64,000 nt of DNA, taken from contig SVGY01000008.1 in NCBI GenBank assembly GCA_015056145.1, positions 1-64,000 on the forward strand, in the 5' to 3' direction. The notes beneath the pieces were generated by a model. That model was not told the DNA's origin. It did no database searches and saw only the letters and a list, made by a program, of their open reading frames with translations. The stretch is from Clostridiales bacterium. GTDB lineage: Bacteria > Bacillota > Clostridia > Christensenellales > Aristaeellaceae. A program made the position numbers and the translations under genes. Positions 7,765 through 17,181 of the stretch are shown here, piece after piece. How positions within the stretch are numbered: the stretch's first letter is position 1; each line of letters opens with the position of its first letter.

Positions 7765-7810
7765 GGGTGTTTCCTCCGTCTGTTGTGCAAAAGGCATTGT
7801 ATACTCTGCA

Positions 7811-7840
7811 ATCATACCGGAAACGGCAGAGGATTGTCAA
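7811..7840 (-). promoter_or_regulatory. promoter for the deacetylase
   Basis: Minus-strand TTGACA (7840-7835), an 18-bp spacer and TATGAT (7816-7811). It starts within 11 bp of the end of the upstream MATE gene. Confidence 0.75.
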
Positions 7841-7850
7841 CATTGGCCTG

Positions 7851-9188
7851 TCAGGCTGCGGCCTCCTCGGGATTCTCCCGGCGGCCCAGCTCAGAATGGC
7901 GGTAGGCAATAAACAGCAGAAGGCTGCACATCACCCAGCCCATGGGGTAGCCCAGAGCGATCAGGTTCAGGCTGTTGCCGCAGATTTTGACAATATACAG
8001 GTATATCTGCCGGAAAAGCACAAAGGAGAACAGCATGATCATCATGGGAGCTTTGGCCTTGCCGATGCCTCTCAAAGCGCCTGCATAGGTCTGGTTGAAG
8101 CAGAGGGTGAAGTGGAAGGGCGCCATCAGTGTCACGAAGAGCTCGGAATAGTTGAGCACGTCTTCATCGGGGGAGATGAGGCTGGACAGGGGACGGGCAA
8201 AGATAATGATAATAGAGCTGAGCACAAGGGTGATGCTGACGGAGAGGATGATTGCCTTGTTGACGCCTTCTTTGGCCCGCTTCAGCTGCTTTGCGCCGTA
8301 ATTCTGTCCCACAAAGGTGGTGGAAGCCAGCGCAATGGATTGCATGGGGATGGTCAGGAATGCATCAAGCTTGTTGCAGCTGGACCAGCCTGCCATGCAT
8401 GCGGAGCCGAAATGGTTGACGTAGCTTTGCACGAAAATGTTGGAAAAAGAGGTGAGGGCCTGCTGGATGCCGCTGGGAAGACCCACGCCAAGGATCCGCC
8501 TGAGGGTGGAAAGATTCATGGACATTTCCTTCCAGCGGATGCCGTAGGGGGCCTTGTCCAGGGTCAGAACCACCAGCACCAGGATGGCGCTGATCAGCTG
8601 CGCCAGCAATGTGGCATAGCCAACGCCCGCAACGCCCCATCCAAAGGCGAGCACAAAAAGCAGATCCAGTACGGTGTTCAAAACGGCGGAAAAGATAAGA
8701 AAATACAGAGGCCGGCGGCTATCGCCCACAGCACGGAGCACGCTTGCGCCCGTGTTATAGAACAACAGGCCGGTAATGCCGAGGAAATAGATGCGCAGAT
8801 AGGTGGTAGCCTCGGGCATTACATCATCGGGAGTGTTCTGCATTTTCAGAAGAGGTTCAACCAGAAGCACTCCCAGCAGCGTCAGCACTACGGAGAGAAT
8901 GAAAGTAAGCATGATGGTGGTATGCACGGCAGCATGAAGGCCTTTTCTGTCCCTTGCGCCATAGCACTGGGATATGATAACGCTGGAACCGGTGGAAAGG
9001 CCTGCGGAAAAGCCCACCAGTGTGTTGATGATGCTGGATGTGCTGCCCACGGCTGCAAGGGCCTGCTTGTTTACAAACTGGCCGACGATGATGGAGTCCA
9101 CCGTGTTGTACAGCTGCTGGAAAAGAAGCCCTACCATCATGGGCAAAGCAAATTGTATCAACTGATGCCAGATATTTCCCTGGGTCAT
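7851..9188 (-). CDS. MATE-family multidrug/metabolite exporter
   Basis: A cation-coupled MATE exporter of about 445 residues and 12 predicted membrane segments in two halves. The N-terminal signature FQQLYNTVDSIIVGQFV, the FSAGLSTGSSVIISQ segment and PSGIQQALTSFSN at the start of the second half are typical. The start is uncertain. MTQGNIWHQL at 9188 matches how the family begins but lacks a good ribosome site, and an open frame continues to 9269. A GGGAGGG about 40 bases upstream has no suitable start codon after it. Substrate unknown. Confidence 0.9.
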   Translation of the reverse strand: MTQGNIWHQLIQFALPMMVGLLFQQLYNTVDSIIVGQFVNKQALAAVGSTSSIINTLVGFSAGLSTGSSVIISQCYGARDRKGLHAAVHTTIMLTFILSVVLTLLGVLLVEPLLKMQNTPDDVMPEATTYLRIYFLGITGLLFYNTGASVLRAVGDSRRPLYFLIFSAVLNTVLDLLFVLAFGWGVAGVGYATLLAQLISAILVLVVLTLDKAPYGIRWKEMSMNLSTLRRILGVGLPSGIQQALTSFSNIFVQSYVNHFGSACMAGWSSCNKLDAFLTIPMQSIALASTTFVGQNYGAKQLKRAKEGVNKAIILSVSITLVLSSIIIIFARPLSSLISPDEDVLNYSELFVTLMAPFHFTLCFNQTYAGALRGIGKAKAPMMIMLFSFVLFRQIYLYIVKICGNSLNLIALGYPMGWVMCSLLLFIAYRHSELGRRENPEEAAA

Positions 9189-9302
9189 ATCTGCATCGTT
9201 ACGCCGGATGTGTGCCGTATCAATCCCTCCCGTTTTGCCCTGTTGGCAACGTAAGTCAGCATAGCACAACGGATGGAGAAGGTCAATTTGTGTTTTGGTT
9301 TT

Positions 9303-10175
9303 TTAGTGGTCGGGATAATAGGTCTGGGGGAGCGCAGGCCTGGCTTGGGGGACAGACGCAGGCAAGGCTGGTTCGTCGGGTGTCTGCCTGCAGGTGGCGC
9401 AGATGAGCTCCGTAAGGAAGGACACAGAAGCGAGGTTCAGGCTGGATTCGCCGGTATTTGCACCGTTTTGGGCCGCAGGGTCCATTCTGCCGCAGAACAG
9501 GTTTACATTGCAAAGTCCGCTGAGGGATGTGGGTCCGCAGCAGGATATGGAAACCAGCTTTGCACCGGCATATTTGGCTTTTTCCGCAAGGCGGTACAGT
9601 TCCTCATCGGTGTTGCGGGTGGAAAGAAACACTACCAGATCTTCCCTGGATACATTCCGGAGCAGCAGCTCCTGTGTGTAGCCAACCTGTACGCTGCGCC
9701 CCATGCTGAATGTGCGCATGAAGGTTTGGCAGGCGCTGCAGGTAAGGGCCATGGAATCCCGGGAACCAAAGAAGTAAACTTCCCTGGCATTGTTTATCAG
9801 CTTGGAAACCTGGCGGAGGTTTTCCGGCCGCAGCAACTGCTTGGTACCCTGAATGGTGGTGCTGAAGGTGGAGTAGATGGTTTCGATGAGCTGGGAGGTT
9901 TCATCCAGTTCCATATTGGCCTCCGGATGAAGATGCGCCTCCTGGGCAATGGCAGAAGAGAGCTGAAGCCGGAAATCCTGGTATCCGCTCATGCCGACAT
10001 GGCGGCAAAAGCGCATAATGCTGGTTTCACTGACGGAACAGCGGTAAGCCAGCTCTGTAATGGGCATGAAGATCACCTCATCGCCATGGGCAAGGACGTA
10101 ATCTGCAACATGCCTGCCGGAAGGGGTAAGGGCGGGGTAAAGGGATCGGATGGTCGCCAGAATGTTTGAAACCAT
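9303..10175 (-). CDS. RpiR/MurR-family transcriptional regulator
   Basis: A 290-residue regulator with an N-terminal HTH of the RpiR type (about residues 5-75, with VSETSIMRFCRHVGMSGYQD) and a C-terminal sugar isomerase (SIS) domain. The SIS part shows VYFFGSRDSMAL near 125-137 and VVFLSTRNTDEELYRLAE. Members sense phosphosugars and control sugar or amino-sugar genes. The ATG at 10175 follows GAGGT. It is transcribed divergently from the DD-carboxypeptidase gene and lies upstream of the MATE gene, with a 114-bp gap that holds nothing obvious. Target genes are unknown. Confidence 0.92.
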   Translation of the reverse strand: MVSNILATIRSLYPALTPSGRHVADYVLAHGDEVIFMPITELAYRCSVSETSIMRFCRHVGMSGYQDFRLQLSSAIAQEAHLHPEANMELDETSQLIETIYSTFSTTIQGTKQLLRPENLRQVSKLINNAREVYFFGSRDSMALTCSACQTFMRTFSMGRSVQVGYTQELLLRNVSREDLVVFLSTRNTDEELYRLAEKAKYAGAKLVSISCCGPTSLSGLCNVNLFCGRMDPAAQNGANTGESSLNLASVSFLTELICATCRQTPDEPALPASVPQARPALPQTYYPDH

Positions 10176-10360
10176 GGAAAAGACCTCGTTTCGTTTTGGA
10201 TATTTAGTTTGGTTTACGCACATAAAATGCCTTCAGTAAATAAATGATGCTTATCGAGAAGAAAATGCCGAAAATTAGCATAAGAGATTTTTTTCTTTTT
10301 TCCCAACCAAAAAGGTAAAAATTTTCATACACTGAACCGTTTCTGGTGGAAGATCAAAAC

Positions 10361-10389
10361 TTGTACAAAACAGGGCTTCGGTGTATAAT
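10361..10389 (+). promoter_or_regulatory. promoter of the long housekeeping operon
   Basis: TTGTAC at 10361-10366, a 17-bp spacer and TATAAT at 10384-10389, about 55 bp before the carboxypeptidase ATG. The rest of 10176-10443 is an AT-rich divergent intergenic region without a gene. Confidence 0.8.
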
Positions 10390-10443
10390 AAAGTGCTAAC
10401 ATATGTCTATTTGCAAGTTTTTTTCAGGAAGGGAGGAGCCGCT

Positions 10444-11949
10444 ATGAGAAAAACCGCAGCCTGGAGCCGCCATCTGGCTGGCCTTTTGGCGCTGCTGATG
10501 CTTGTATGCTCTTGCGGGCCCCTTTTTGCATCAGCACATGCAGAGGAAAATTCCGGCCCGCGCTATATTGCGCCTGAGCTGCCTAGCGATGCAGACCCCT
10601 ACGATCCGGAACATCCCGAGGAACTGAGCCCCGACCAGCTTTATGCAAAATCCGCCATTCTGATTGAAGCCACTACCGGCGAGGTCATCTTTGAAAAGAA
10701 TGCGGACGATATCATGTACCCGGCCTCCACCACCAAGATCATGACGGTGCTGCTGGGCATCATGATGGGCGATATGAACCAGGAAGTGGTAGCCTCCGAG
10801 TGGGCTGTAACGCTGGATGAGGGCGATTCCAAGATCGGCCTTTCCGCAGGCGAGACCATTATTTTCCGGGACTTGCTTTATGCCACCATGGTCAAGTCCG
10901 GTAACGATGGCGCAAGAATGATTGCCGAGACCATCTCCGGCGACGAGGCCGGCTTTGCGGAGCTGATGAACCAGGCTGCGCAGATGTACGGCTGTACCAA
11001 TACTCATTTTGTCAACGCCAGCGGCTTGCCGGATGATAATCACTACACCACCGCCAGGGATATGGCAAAAATCGCCCGGGAAGCCATGCAGAACGAGACC
11101 TTTGCTTCCATTGCAGGCACCTATTCCTATTCGCTGCCCCGCAGCAACATCCGCAGGGCCACTGTGGTCACCGGTGCAAACAGCAGCTGGCTCAACCCCA
11201 ACCAGGAAGATACCGAGAACAGTCCCTCCACTTTTTATCCCTATGCCACCGGTATCAAGACCGGTTTTGCCCAGGTGGCAGGCTACTGCTATGTGGGTGC
11301 CGCAGAGAGAGACGGCGTCAAGCTGATTTCCGTCGTGTTCTACACCACCAACTCGGGCCGCTGGAGCGACTCTAAAAAGCTGATGGAATACGGCTTCAGC
11401 CAGTTCGTCAGCATGACCCCTCAGGATCTGTATAATCAGAACCCTATCGTGCTGGAAACCACCGGTTTCTCGCTGGATGATGATAATCTGGGCCGCCTGC
11501 CGCTGGAAGTCAAGCCCCAGGCATCCACCCGCACGGTGCACATTGTGGCTACCAAGGCGGAAATGGAAACCATGTCCCGCAACTTGCGTCAGATCGTGCT
11601 CATTGAATACACCCGGGAAAACTTCGCCGCTCCCATTGAACAGGGCGAAGTGGTAGGCACCATGACTTACTACCCCGAAGACGGCGGCAGCGCTGTTGTG
11701 TACGATCTTGTGGCGGGCCGCAGCATTGCCAAGCGTGAAAATGCGCCCCTTACCCTTGAGGAGATCGAGGCGGCGGTCCGTGCGGATACCCGTCTTCTGC
11801 CGCCCCTGTCGGTGGAGCTGGTGCTGTTTTTCCTGATCCCCATTGCTGCCCTTGCGCTGGTGATATGGCTTATCCGCCGCATTTTCTTCCGCAAGCGCAA
11901 AAAGCGCAAGAGCCGCATCCCCAAGCCCAGACACCGTTATTTCCGTTAA
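10444..11949 (+). CDS. D-alanyl-D-alanine carboxypeptidase (PBP5 type)
   Basis: A 501-residue serine DD-carboxypeptidase that trims the terminal D-Ala from peptidoglycan stem peptides. A signal peptide (residues 1-33, ending AHA) precedes the peptidase S11 domain with the active-site motifs S95-T-T-K98, SGN at 152-154 and KTG at 272-274. A PBP5 C-terminal beta domain follows, then a true membrane segment (VELVLFFLIPIAALALVIWL) and a strongly basic tail instead of the amphipathic anchor of classic PBP5. GGAGGAG eight to twelve bases upstream fixes the ATG. It is the first gene of a long same-strand run. Confidence 0.94.
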   Translation: MRKTAAWSRHLAGLLALLMLVCSCGPLFASAHAEENSGPRYIAPELPSDADPYDPEHPEELSPDQLYAKSAILIEATTGEVIFEKNADDIMYPASTTKIMTVLLGIMMGDMNQEVVASEWAVTLDEGDSKIGLSAGETIIFRDLLYATMVKSGNDGARMIAETISGDEAGFAELMNQAAQMYGCTNTHFVNASGLPDDNHYTTARDMAKIAREAMQNETFASIAGTYSYSLPRSNIRRATVVTGANSSWLNPNQEDTENSPSTFYPYATGIKTGFAQVAGYCYVGAAERDGVKLISVVFYTTNSGRWSDSKKLMEYGFSQFVSMTPQDLYNQNPIVLETTGFSLDDDNLGRLPLEVKPQASTRTVHIVATKAEMETMSRNLRQIVLIEYTRENFAAPIEQGEVVGTMTYYPEDGGSAVVYDLVAGRSIAKRENAPLTLEEIEAAVRADTRLLPPLSVELVLFFLIPIAALALVIWLIRRIFFRKRKKRKSRIPKPRHRYFR

Positions 11950-11985
11950 GGTAAATTTGTGATTTGCAGGAAAGGAGGCCGGTCA

Positions 11986-14238
11986 ATGATTGCGCAGGTT
12001 ATTGTGGACGTGGTGCATACCAATGTGGACCGGCTCTTTTCCTACCTGATCCCCGAAGGCATGGAATTGGAAGCGGGCGTCCGGGTGGAGGTTCCCCTCG
12101 GAAAACGCCGGGTGGACGGCTTTGTGATTGATTTGACGGAGGAAGATGACCTGCCGGAGGATTTGCCTTTGCACAAGCTCAGGCCCGTGATCCGCAGGCT
12201 GGACGAATATCCGGCCCTTCTTCCTGCCCTGATCACCCTGGCAAGACAGCTGGCAGATGAAAACCATTGCCCCCTTTCGGAAACCCTCCGGCTGATGATC
12301 CCGGCGGCCATGCGCACGGGGCGCATCCAGCGCAAGCTGGAAACCGTGGCCCAGCTTTTGCCCGGTGTGGATGCCGAAAAAGAAGCTGCTGCCATGAAGC
12401 GGGCCCCCAAGCGTGCTATGCTGCTGCGGCTCTTATCCGATGGGCAGCCCCATGCTGTCAGCCAGCTGAGCCAGTTGGTGGCCAATCCCCGGGACGGGCT
12501 CAAACCCCTGCAGGAGCTTGGGCTGATTCAGCTTTGTGAACAGGAGGTGTTCCGCTCCCCTTATCAGGCGGAGGATGAGGAACGCAGCAGCGCACCGCCG
12601 CTGACTGCCGATCAGCAGGAAGCCCTTTGCGGCATGCTGCCCGCCCTCGAAAAGGGTGAAGGTGCGTTCCTGCTCCACGGCGTTACGGGCAGCGGCAAAA
12701 CAGAGGTATACCTTGCCATGGCCAGCCGCACGCTGGAAATGGGCAAGGGCGCTATTATCCTCGTGCCGGAAATTGCTCTGACCCCGCAGATGGTGCGCTG
12801 GTTCCGCAACCGTTTCGGCCCGGCTACAGCAGTGCTTCACAGCCGCCTCACTGACGGCCAGCGCTACGATGAATGGCGGCGCATCCGGCTGGGCGAGGCC
12901 CGGGTGGTGGTGGGTGCAAGGTCTGCCATCTTTGCCCCGGTAGAGCGGCTGGGCCTGATCGTTATCGACGAGGAACATGAGCAGACTTATCTCAGCGACA
13001 AGTTTCCCCGTTATGACGCACGCCGGGTGGCAGCCCTGCGTTGCGCAAATGAAAAGGCCAGCCTGATACTGTCCAGTGCAACACCCAGTATCCTTTCCTT
13101 TGCCATGGCTCGCCGGGGGGATTACACCCTTGTGGAAATGCCCCGACGGGTGGGCAATCGCCCCCTGCCGGAGGTAACGGTGGTGGATATGCGCAAGGAG
13201 CTGGAGGCGGGCAACCGTTCCATTTTCAGCGCCCTGCTCATCCGGAAACTGAAGGCCTGCCTGGATAGCGGCAATCAGGCCATGCTGTTTTTAAACCGGA
13301 GGGGATACAACACTTTTGTCAGCTGCCGCAGTTGCGGCTATGTGGTCAAGTGCGCTCAATGCGATCTGTCTATGACCCTGCACCGCCATGGCGAGGATGA
13401 TCCGGGCCAGCTCCGCTGCCACATGTGCGGTTCTGTACTGCCACCGCCCGAGACCTGCCCGGAATGCGGCAGCAAGTACATCCGCTATTTCGGCAGCGGT
13501 ACCCAGCGGGTAGAAGAGGAAATGCACAAGCTTTTCCCGCAGGTGACTACCGTCCGCATGGACATTGATACCACCCGGGGCCGGGATGCTCACGCCAGGC
13601 TTCTGGAACAGTTCCGCAAAGGAAAGGCGCAGGTACTCATCGGTACCCAGATGATCGCCAAGGGGCTTGATTTTCCCAAGGTTACGCTGGTGGGCGTGGT
13701 GGCTGCGGACATGACGCTGAATCTGCCGGATTACCGGTCTGTGGAGCGTACCTTTCAGCTGGTCACTCAGGTGGCAGGCCGTGCCGGCAGGGCACAGTAC
13801 CCCGGCGAGGTGGTGGTGCAGAGCTATAAGCCCGATCACCCCTGCATCGAGGCCGCTGCAAGGCAGGATTACCGGGCCTTCTTTGAAATGGAATTTTCAA
13901 GGCGGCGTGCGGGTCTCTATCCGCCCTTTACCATGCTGACCCGCCTTTTGGTGGAAAGCCCGGAGGAAAACTGCTGCAAGGAAACAGCTCAGCAGCTTTT
14001 TGAAGAGATGCAGCGCTATCTTGACGGCAATCCTGCACAGAAAAAGAAAACCCTGATGCTGCGCATGGACGAAGCCCCTGTAAAGCGTATCCGGGGGCAA
14101 TACCGCTACCATGTGCTGATGAAGCTGTTCGATCATCCGGACGCAAGGCCCATACTCAGAAGGCTTTCGGAGCTTGCCGCCACAGAGAAAGACCGATGCC
14201 AGATCTACTGCGAGGTAAATCCGGCGACGATGATGTAA
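11986..14238 (+). CDS. priA: Primosomal protein N' (PriA helicase)
   Basis: A 750-residue superfamily 2 DNA helicase that recognises stalled forks and loads the replicative helicase. An N-terminal DNA-binding part is followed by the helicase core with Walker A GVTGSGKTEVY, the DEEH box in VIDEEHEQ, and the late motif VAGRAGRAQYPG. The zinc-binding insert is complete (CRSCGY, CAQCD, CHMCG, CPECGS). AAGGAGG fixes the ATG at 11986. It sits 36 bp after the carboxypeptidase gene and 14 bp before def, the common Clostridia/Bacilli order. Confidence 0.97.
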   Translation: MIAQVIVDVVHTNVDRLFSYLIPEGMELEAGVRVEVPLGKRRVDGFVIDLTEEDDLPEDLPLHKLRPVIRRLDEYPALLPALITLARQLADENHCPLSETLRLMIPAAMRTGRIQRKLETVAQLLPGVDAEKEAAAMKRAPKRAMLLRLLSDGQPHAVSQLSQLVANPRDGLKPLQELGLIQLCEQEVFRSPYQAEDEERSSAPPLTADQQEALCGMLPALEKGEGAFLLHGVTGSGKTEVYLAMASRTLEMGKGAIILVPEIALTPQMVRWFRNRFGPATAVLHSRLTDGQRYDEWRRIRLGEARVVVGARSAIFAPVERLGLIVIDEEHEQTYLSDKFPRYDARRVAALRCANEKASLILSSATPSILSFAMARRGDYTLVEMPRRVGNRPLPEVTVVDMRKELEAGNRSIFSALLIRKLKACLDSGNQAMLFLNRRGYNTFVSCRSCGYVVKCAQCDLSMTLHRHGEDDPGQLRCHMCGSVLPPPETCPECGSKYIRYFGSGTQRVEEEMHKLFPQVTTVRMDIDTTRGRDAHARLLEQFRKGKAQVLIGTQMIAKGLDFPKVTLVGVVAADMTLNLPDYRSVERTFQLVTQVAGRAGRAQYPGEVVVQSYKPDHPCIEAAARQDYRAFFEMEFSRRRAGLYPPFTMLTRLLVESPEENCCKETAQQLFEEMQRYLDGNPAQKKKTLMLRMDEAPVKRIRGQYRYHVLMKLFDHPDARPILRRLSELAATEKDRCQIYCEVNPATMM

Positions 14239-14252
14239 AAGGAGAGAATACC

Positions 14253-14771
14253 ATGGCACTGAGAAAGATCGTGGAAATCGGAGATGCAAAACTGCGCAAG
14301 GTGTGCAAGCCCCAGGAGAAGTTTGACCAGCGGCTGCGCATCCTGCTGGATGATATGGCCCAGACCATGTACAAGGCCAACGGCGTAGGCCTTGCCGCAC
14401 CCCAGATCGGCATTTTGCGCCGGGTGGTGGTAATCGATGTGGGGGATGGCCTCATCGAGCTGATCAACCCCGTCATTACCGAAACCGAAGGCAGCCAGAG
14501 CGGCCCCGAAGGCTGCCTCAGCGTGCCTGGCCGCAGCGGTATCGTGACCCGTCCCAACAAGCTGCATGTGAAGGCTCAGGATGCCCAGGGCAACGAGATC
14601 GAGTTTGACGCAGAGGAGTTCTTCGCCCGGGCAGTGTGCCACGAGCTGGATCATCTGGACGGTGTACTCTATGTGGACAAGATGGACGAGGAAATCTTCG
14701 ATGATGACGAGGACGAAGAATACGAGGACGAAGAGGAATACGAGGAAGAAGACGAGGAGGACGAACAGTGA
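14253..14771 (+). CDS. def: Peptide deformylase with acidic C-terminal tail
   Basis: A 172-residue metalloenzyme that removes the formyl group from new proteins. All three motifs are present: GVGLAAPQIG at 44-53, EGCLS at 86-90 (metal Cys 88) and HELDH at 130-134. The final ~28 residues are nearly all Asp/Glu with a few Tyr, Phe and Gln, an extension not needed for catalysis and unlike most family members. GGAGAG precedes the ATG. The stop overlaps the GTG start of fmt, which makes the formylation cycle genes a coupled pair. Confidence 0.96.
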   Translation: MALRKIVEIGDAKLRKVCKPQEKFDQRLRILLDDMAQTMYKANGVGLAAPQIGILRRVVVIDVGDGLIELINPVITETEGSQSGPEGCLSVPGRSGIVTRPNKLHVKAQDAQGNEIEFDAEEFFARAVCHELDHLDGVLYVDKMDEEIFDDDEDEEYEDEEEYEEEDEEDEQ

Positions 14772-15703
14772 GGATCGTCTTTATGGGCACGCCGGATTTT
14801 TCCGTGCCGGTGCTGGAAGCTTTGATCGATAACGGTTACGATGTGGTTGGCGTATTTACTCAGCCCGACAAGCCCAAGGGCAGGGGTGGCAAGGTTCAGA
14901 TGACCCCTGTGAAGGAATGTGCCCTCCGGCATGATATTCCTGTATTTCAGCCGGTAAAGATGCGCCTGGACGGCTTGGAGCCCCTGCGCAGCCTTAAGCC
15001 TGACCTGTGTGTTACCGCCGCCTTCGGGCAGATTCTTTCCGAGGAAGTGCTGGATGTGCCCCCCATGGGTACCGTGAACGTGCATACTTCCCTTCTGCCC
15101 CGTCACCGTGGTTCGGCCCCTGTGCAGTGGACCATTCTCCAGGGCGAGACCGTCACGGGAGTTACCACCATGTTCAGCGATGCCGGCATTGATACCGGCG
15201 ATATGCTGCTCAGGAAAACCGTGGAGATTGGCCCGGAAGAAACCGCCGGCGAGCTGACGGAGCGGCTTTCCCATCTGGGCGCAGAACTGCTCATCGAGAC
15301 CCTCCGCCGCATCGAAAAGGGCGATTGTCCCCGGGAAAAGCAGGATGAAAGCCAGATGACTTACGACAGCAAGATTACCAAGGAAATGGGCTTGATGGAT
15401 TTTTCCGAAACCACTGCCCAGTGCCTTTGCCGTGTGAGGGCCATGAGCCCCTGGCCCTGTGCCTTTGTGCAAATGGGGGACAGCGTGATGAAAATCTGGA
15501 AAGCCCGAGCCGCCGAGGGTCATGGCCTTCCCGGAACAGTGCTCCTGGCCGACCGCAAAAAGGGACTGATCATCGCCACCGGCGACGGCGCCATGGAACT
15601 TGTGGAAATTCAGGCCCCCAACTCCAAACGAATGGAAGCGAAGGCTTATCTTCTGGGACATGCCATCCCAGAAGGCGGCCCCATTGAAGAGGTAAGGTTA
15701 TGA
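14768..15703 (+). CDS. fmt: Methionyl-tRNA formyltransferase
   Basis: A 311-residue enzyme that formylates initiator Met-tRNA with 10-formyltetrahydrofolate. The N-terminal catalytic domain has FMGTPDFSVPVLEAL, the HTSLLPRHRG motif with the catalytic His, and DAGIDTGD. The C-terminal tRNA-binding domain includes VRAMSPWPCAF. It starts with GTG overlapping the def stop (GTGA) and ends overlapping the start of rsmB (ATGA), so the three genes are translationally coupled. Confidence 0.97.
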   Translation: MRIVFMGTPDFSVPVLEALIDNGYDVVGVFTQPDKPKGRGGKVQMTPVKECALRHDIPVFQPVKMRLDGLEPLRSLKPDLCVTAAFGQILSEEVLDVPPMGTVNVHTSLLPRHRGSAPVQWTILQGETVTGVTTMFSDAGIDTGDMLLRKTVEIGPEETAGELTERLSHLGAELLIETLRRIEKGDCPREKQDESQMTYDSKITKEMGLMDFSETTAQCLCRVRAMSPWPCAFVQMGDSVMKIWKARAAEGHGLPGTVLLADRKKGLIIATGDGAMELVEIQAPNSKRMEAKAYLLGHAIPEGGPIEEVRL

Positions 15704-17181
15704 GCGATATGAAGCGTGACAATTTTCAAAGGAACAGCCAGAAGCCTTATGGTAAGAAGCCTGCGGGCAACGGCCCCCGCAAGCCTGAAGGCAGGTACGC
15801 TCAGGGAAGGAGACCCGCTCCCCGCAACAACACCGCCGTCCCCCAGGGCCCCAATGCCAGAAAGATCGCTCTGGAGATCCTCACCAAGGTGCACAAGCAG
15901 GGTGCATTTGCAGGCCTGACCATCAACGACATGATGCCCAAAACCCTTATCAAGCCCGAGGATCGCCGCCTGGTGACAAACCTGGTGTACGGTACGCTGG
16001 AAAACCAGCTCAAGCTGGATTATGTTATTGAGCAGTTCACCGAGCACCCCGCTCGGGAAGAGATGCAGCAGGATATCCTGCGTATGGGCGCATATCAGAT
16101 CCTGATGCTGGATCGCATCCCCGACAGCGCTGCAGTAAACGAATCTGTGAAGCTGGTAAAGCAGATGGGCATGGAATCCTCCGCAGGGTTCATCAACGCC
16201 GTTCTGCGCAACCTCATCCGCAAAAAGGAAGAGCTTGTGTGGCCCGACAGGGAGAATGATCCTGTTGAATGGCTCAGCATTGAATCCTCCACGCCTTCGT
16301 GGCTGGTGAAACGGCTTGTGGAGGCCTACGGGGATGAAGAGGCAGAAAAATTGCTCCTGTACCGGGAAAGCGCCCATCCTACGGTGATGCGGCCCAACAT
16401 GACCAAGCTCAGCGATGCTGCTTTTGAAAAACTGCTGGAAAAGAAGGGCCTTTCCTTCACCCGTGGCGTTGCACCCCATGCCTATCTGGTGGGCGGGGCG
16501 GTGGATGCAGGCAGCGATCCCGATTTCCGTTCCGGTATGTATTCCATTCAGGGCCAAAGCAGTATTCTGGCTGCGGAAGCGGTGGAGGCAAAGCCCGGTA
16601 TGCGCATTTTGGACGCCTGTGCTGCACCGGGAGGAAAATCCGCCTACCTGTGTGAAAAAATGCAGATGACGGGCCGTGTGTTTGCCTGGGAACTGCATGA
16701 ACGCCGGGCGCAACTGCTGGATGGCGTAAAGCGCAGGCTCTCCCTGGATAACCTGAGGGTCACGGTCCGTGATGCTTCCAACTTCCGGGAAGATCTTGAA
16801 AACACGCTGGATGCGGTGCTGCTGGATGCGCCCTGCTCCGGTACGGGCGTTATGGCAGAAAAGCCGGATATCAAGCATCGCCTCAAAGAAGAGGACATCG
16901 CCGCCATTGCAGAAACCCAGAAGAAGATTTTGAACACCGTCTGTCGCTATGTGAAGGTTGGCGGCACGCTGGTGTATTCCACCTGCGCCATCCTGCCGGA
17001 GGAAAACCGCATGCAGGTAGAAGCTTTCCTTGAAAATCATCCTGAATATCAGCTGGAACTGCTGCCTCAGGGTATCCCCGAGGAACTGCGCAAAATGCAG
17101 GGCAGCTACGGCCTGCAGTTGCTTCCCCACCGGGATCATGTGGAAGGCTTCTTCATTGCCAGAATGCGGAGGGTACGCTGA
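15700..17181 (+). CDS. rsmB: 16S rRNA m5C967 methyltransferase
   Basis: A 493-residue SAM-dependent RNA cytosine-5 methyltransferase. A basic, low-complexity N-terminus of about 50 residues precedes the NusB-like domain (about 52-180) and the Rossmann methyltransferase domain. The SAM-binding loop is DACAAPGGKSAYL. The catalytic cysteines are in DAPCSGTGVM and STCAILPEEN. The NusB-fused layout is that of RsmB. The ATG overlaps the fmt stop and the TGA overlaps the start of rlmN. Confidence 0.95.
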   Translation: MSDMKRDNFQRNSQKPYGKKPAGNGPRKPEGRYAQGRRPAPRNNTAVPQGPNARKIALEILTKVHKQGAFAGLTINDMMPKTLIKPEDRRLVTNLVYGTLENQLKLDYVIEQFTEHPAREEMQQDILRMGAYQILMLDRIPDSAAVNESVKLVKQMGMESSAGFINAVLRNLIRKKEELVWPDRENDPVEWLSIESSTPSWLVKRLVEAYGDEEAEKLLLYRESAHPTVMRPNMTKLSDAAFEKLLEKKGLSFTRGVAPHAYLVGGAVDAGSDPDFRSGMYSIQGQSSILAAEAVEAKPGMRILDACAAPGGKSAYLCEKMQMTGRVFAWELHERRAQLLDGVKRRLSLDNLRVTVRDASNFREDLENTLDAVLLDAPCSGTGVMAEKPDIKHRLKEEDIAAIAETQKKILNTVCRYVKVGGTLVYSTCAILPEENRMQVEAFLENHPEYQLELLPQGIPEELRKMQGSYGLQLLPHRDHVEGFFIARMRRVR

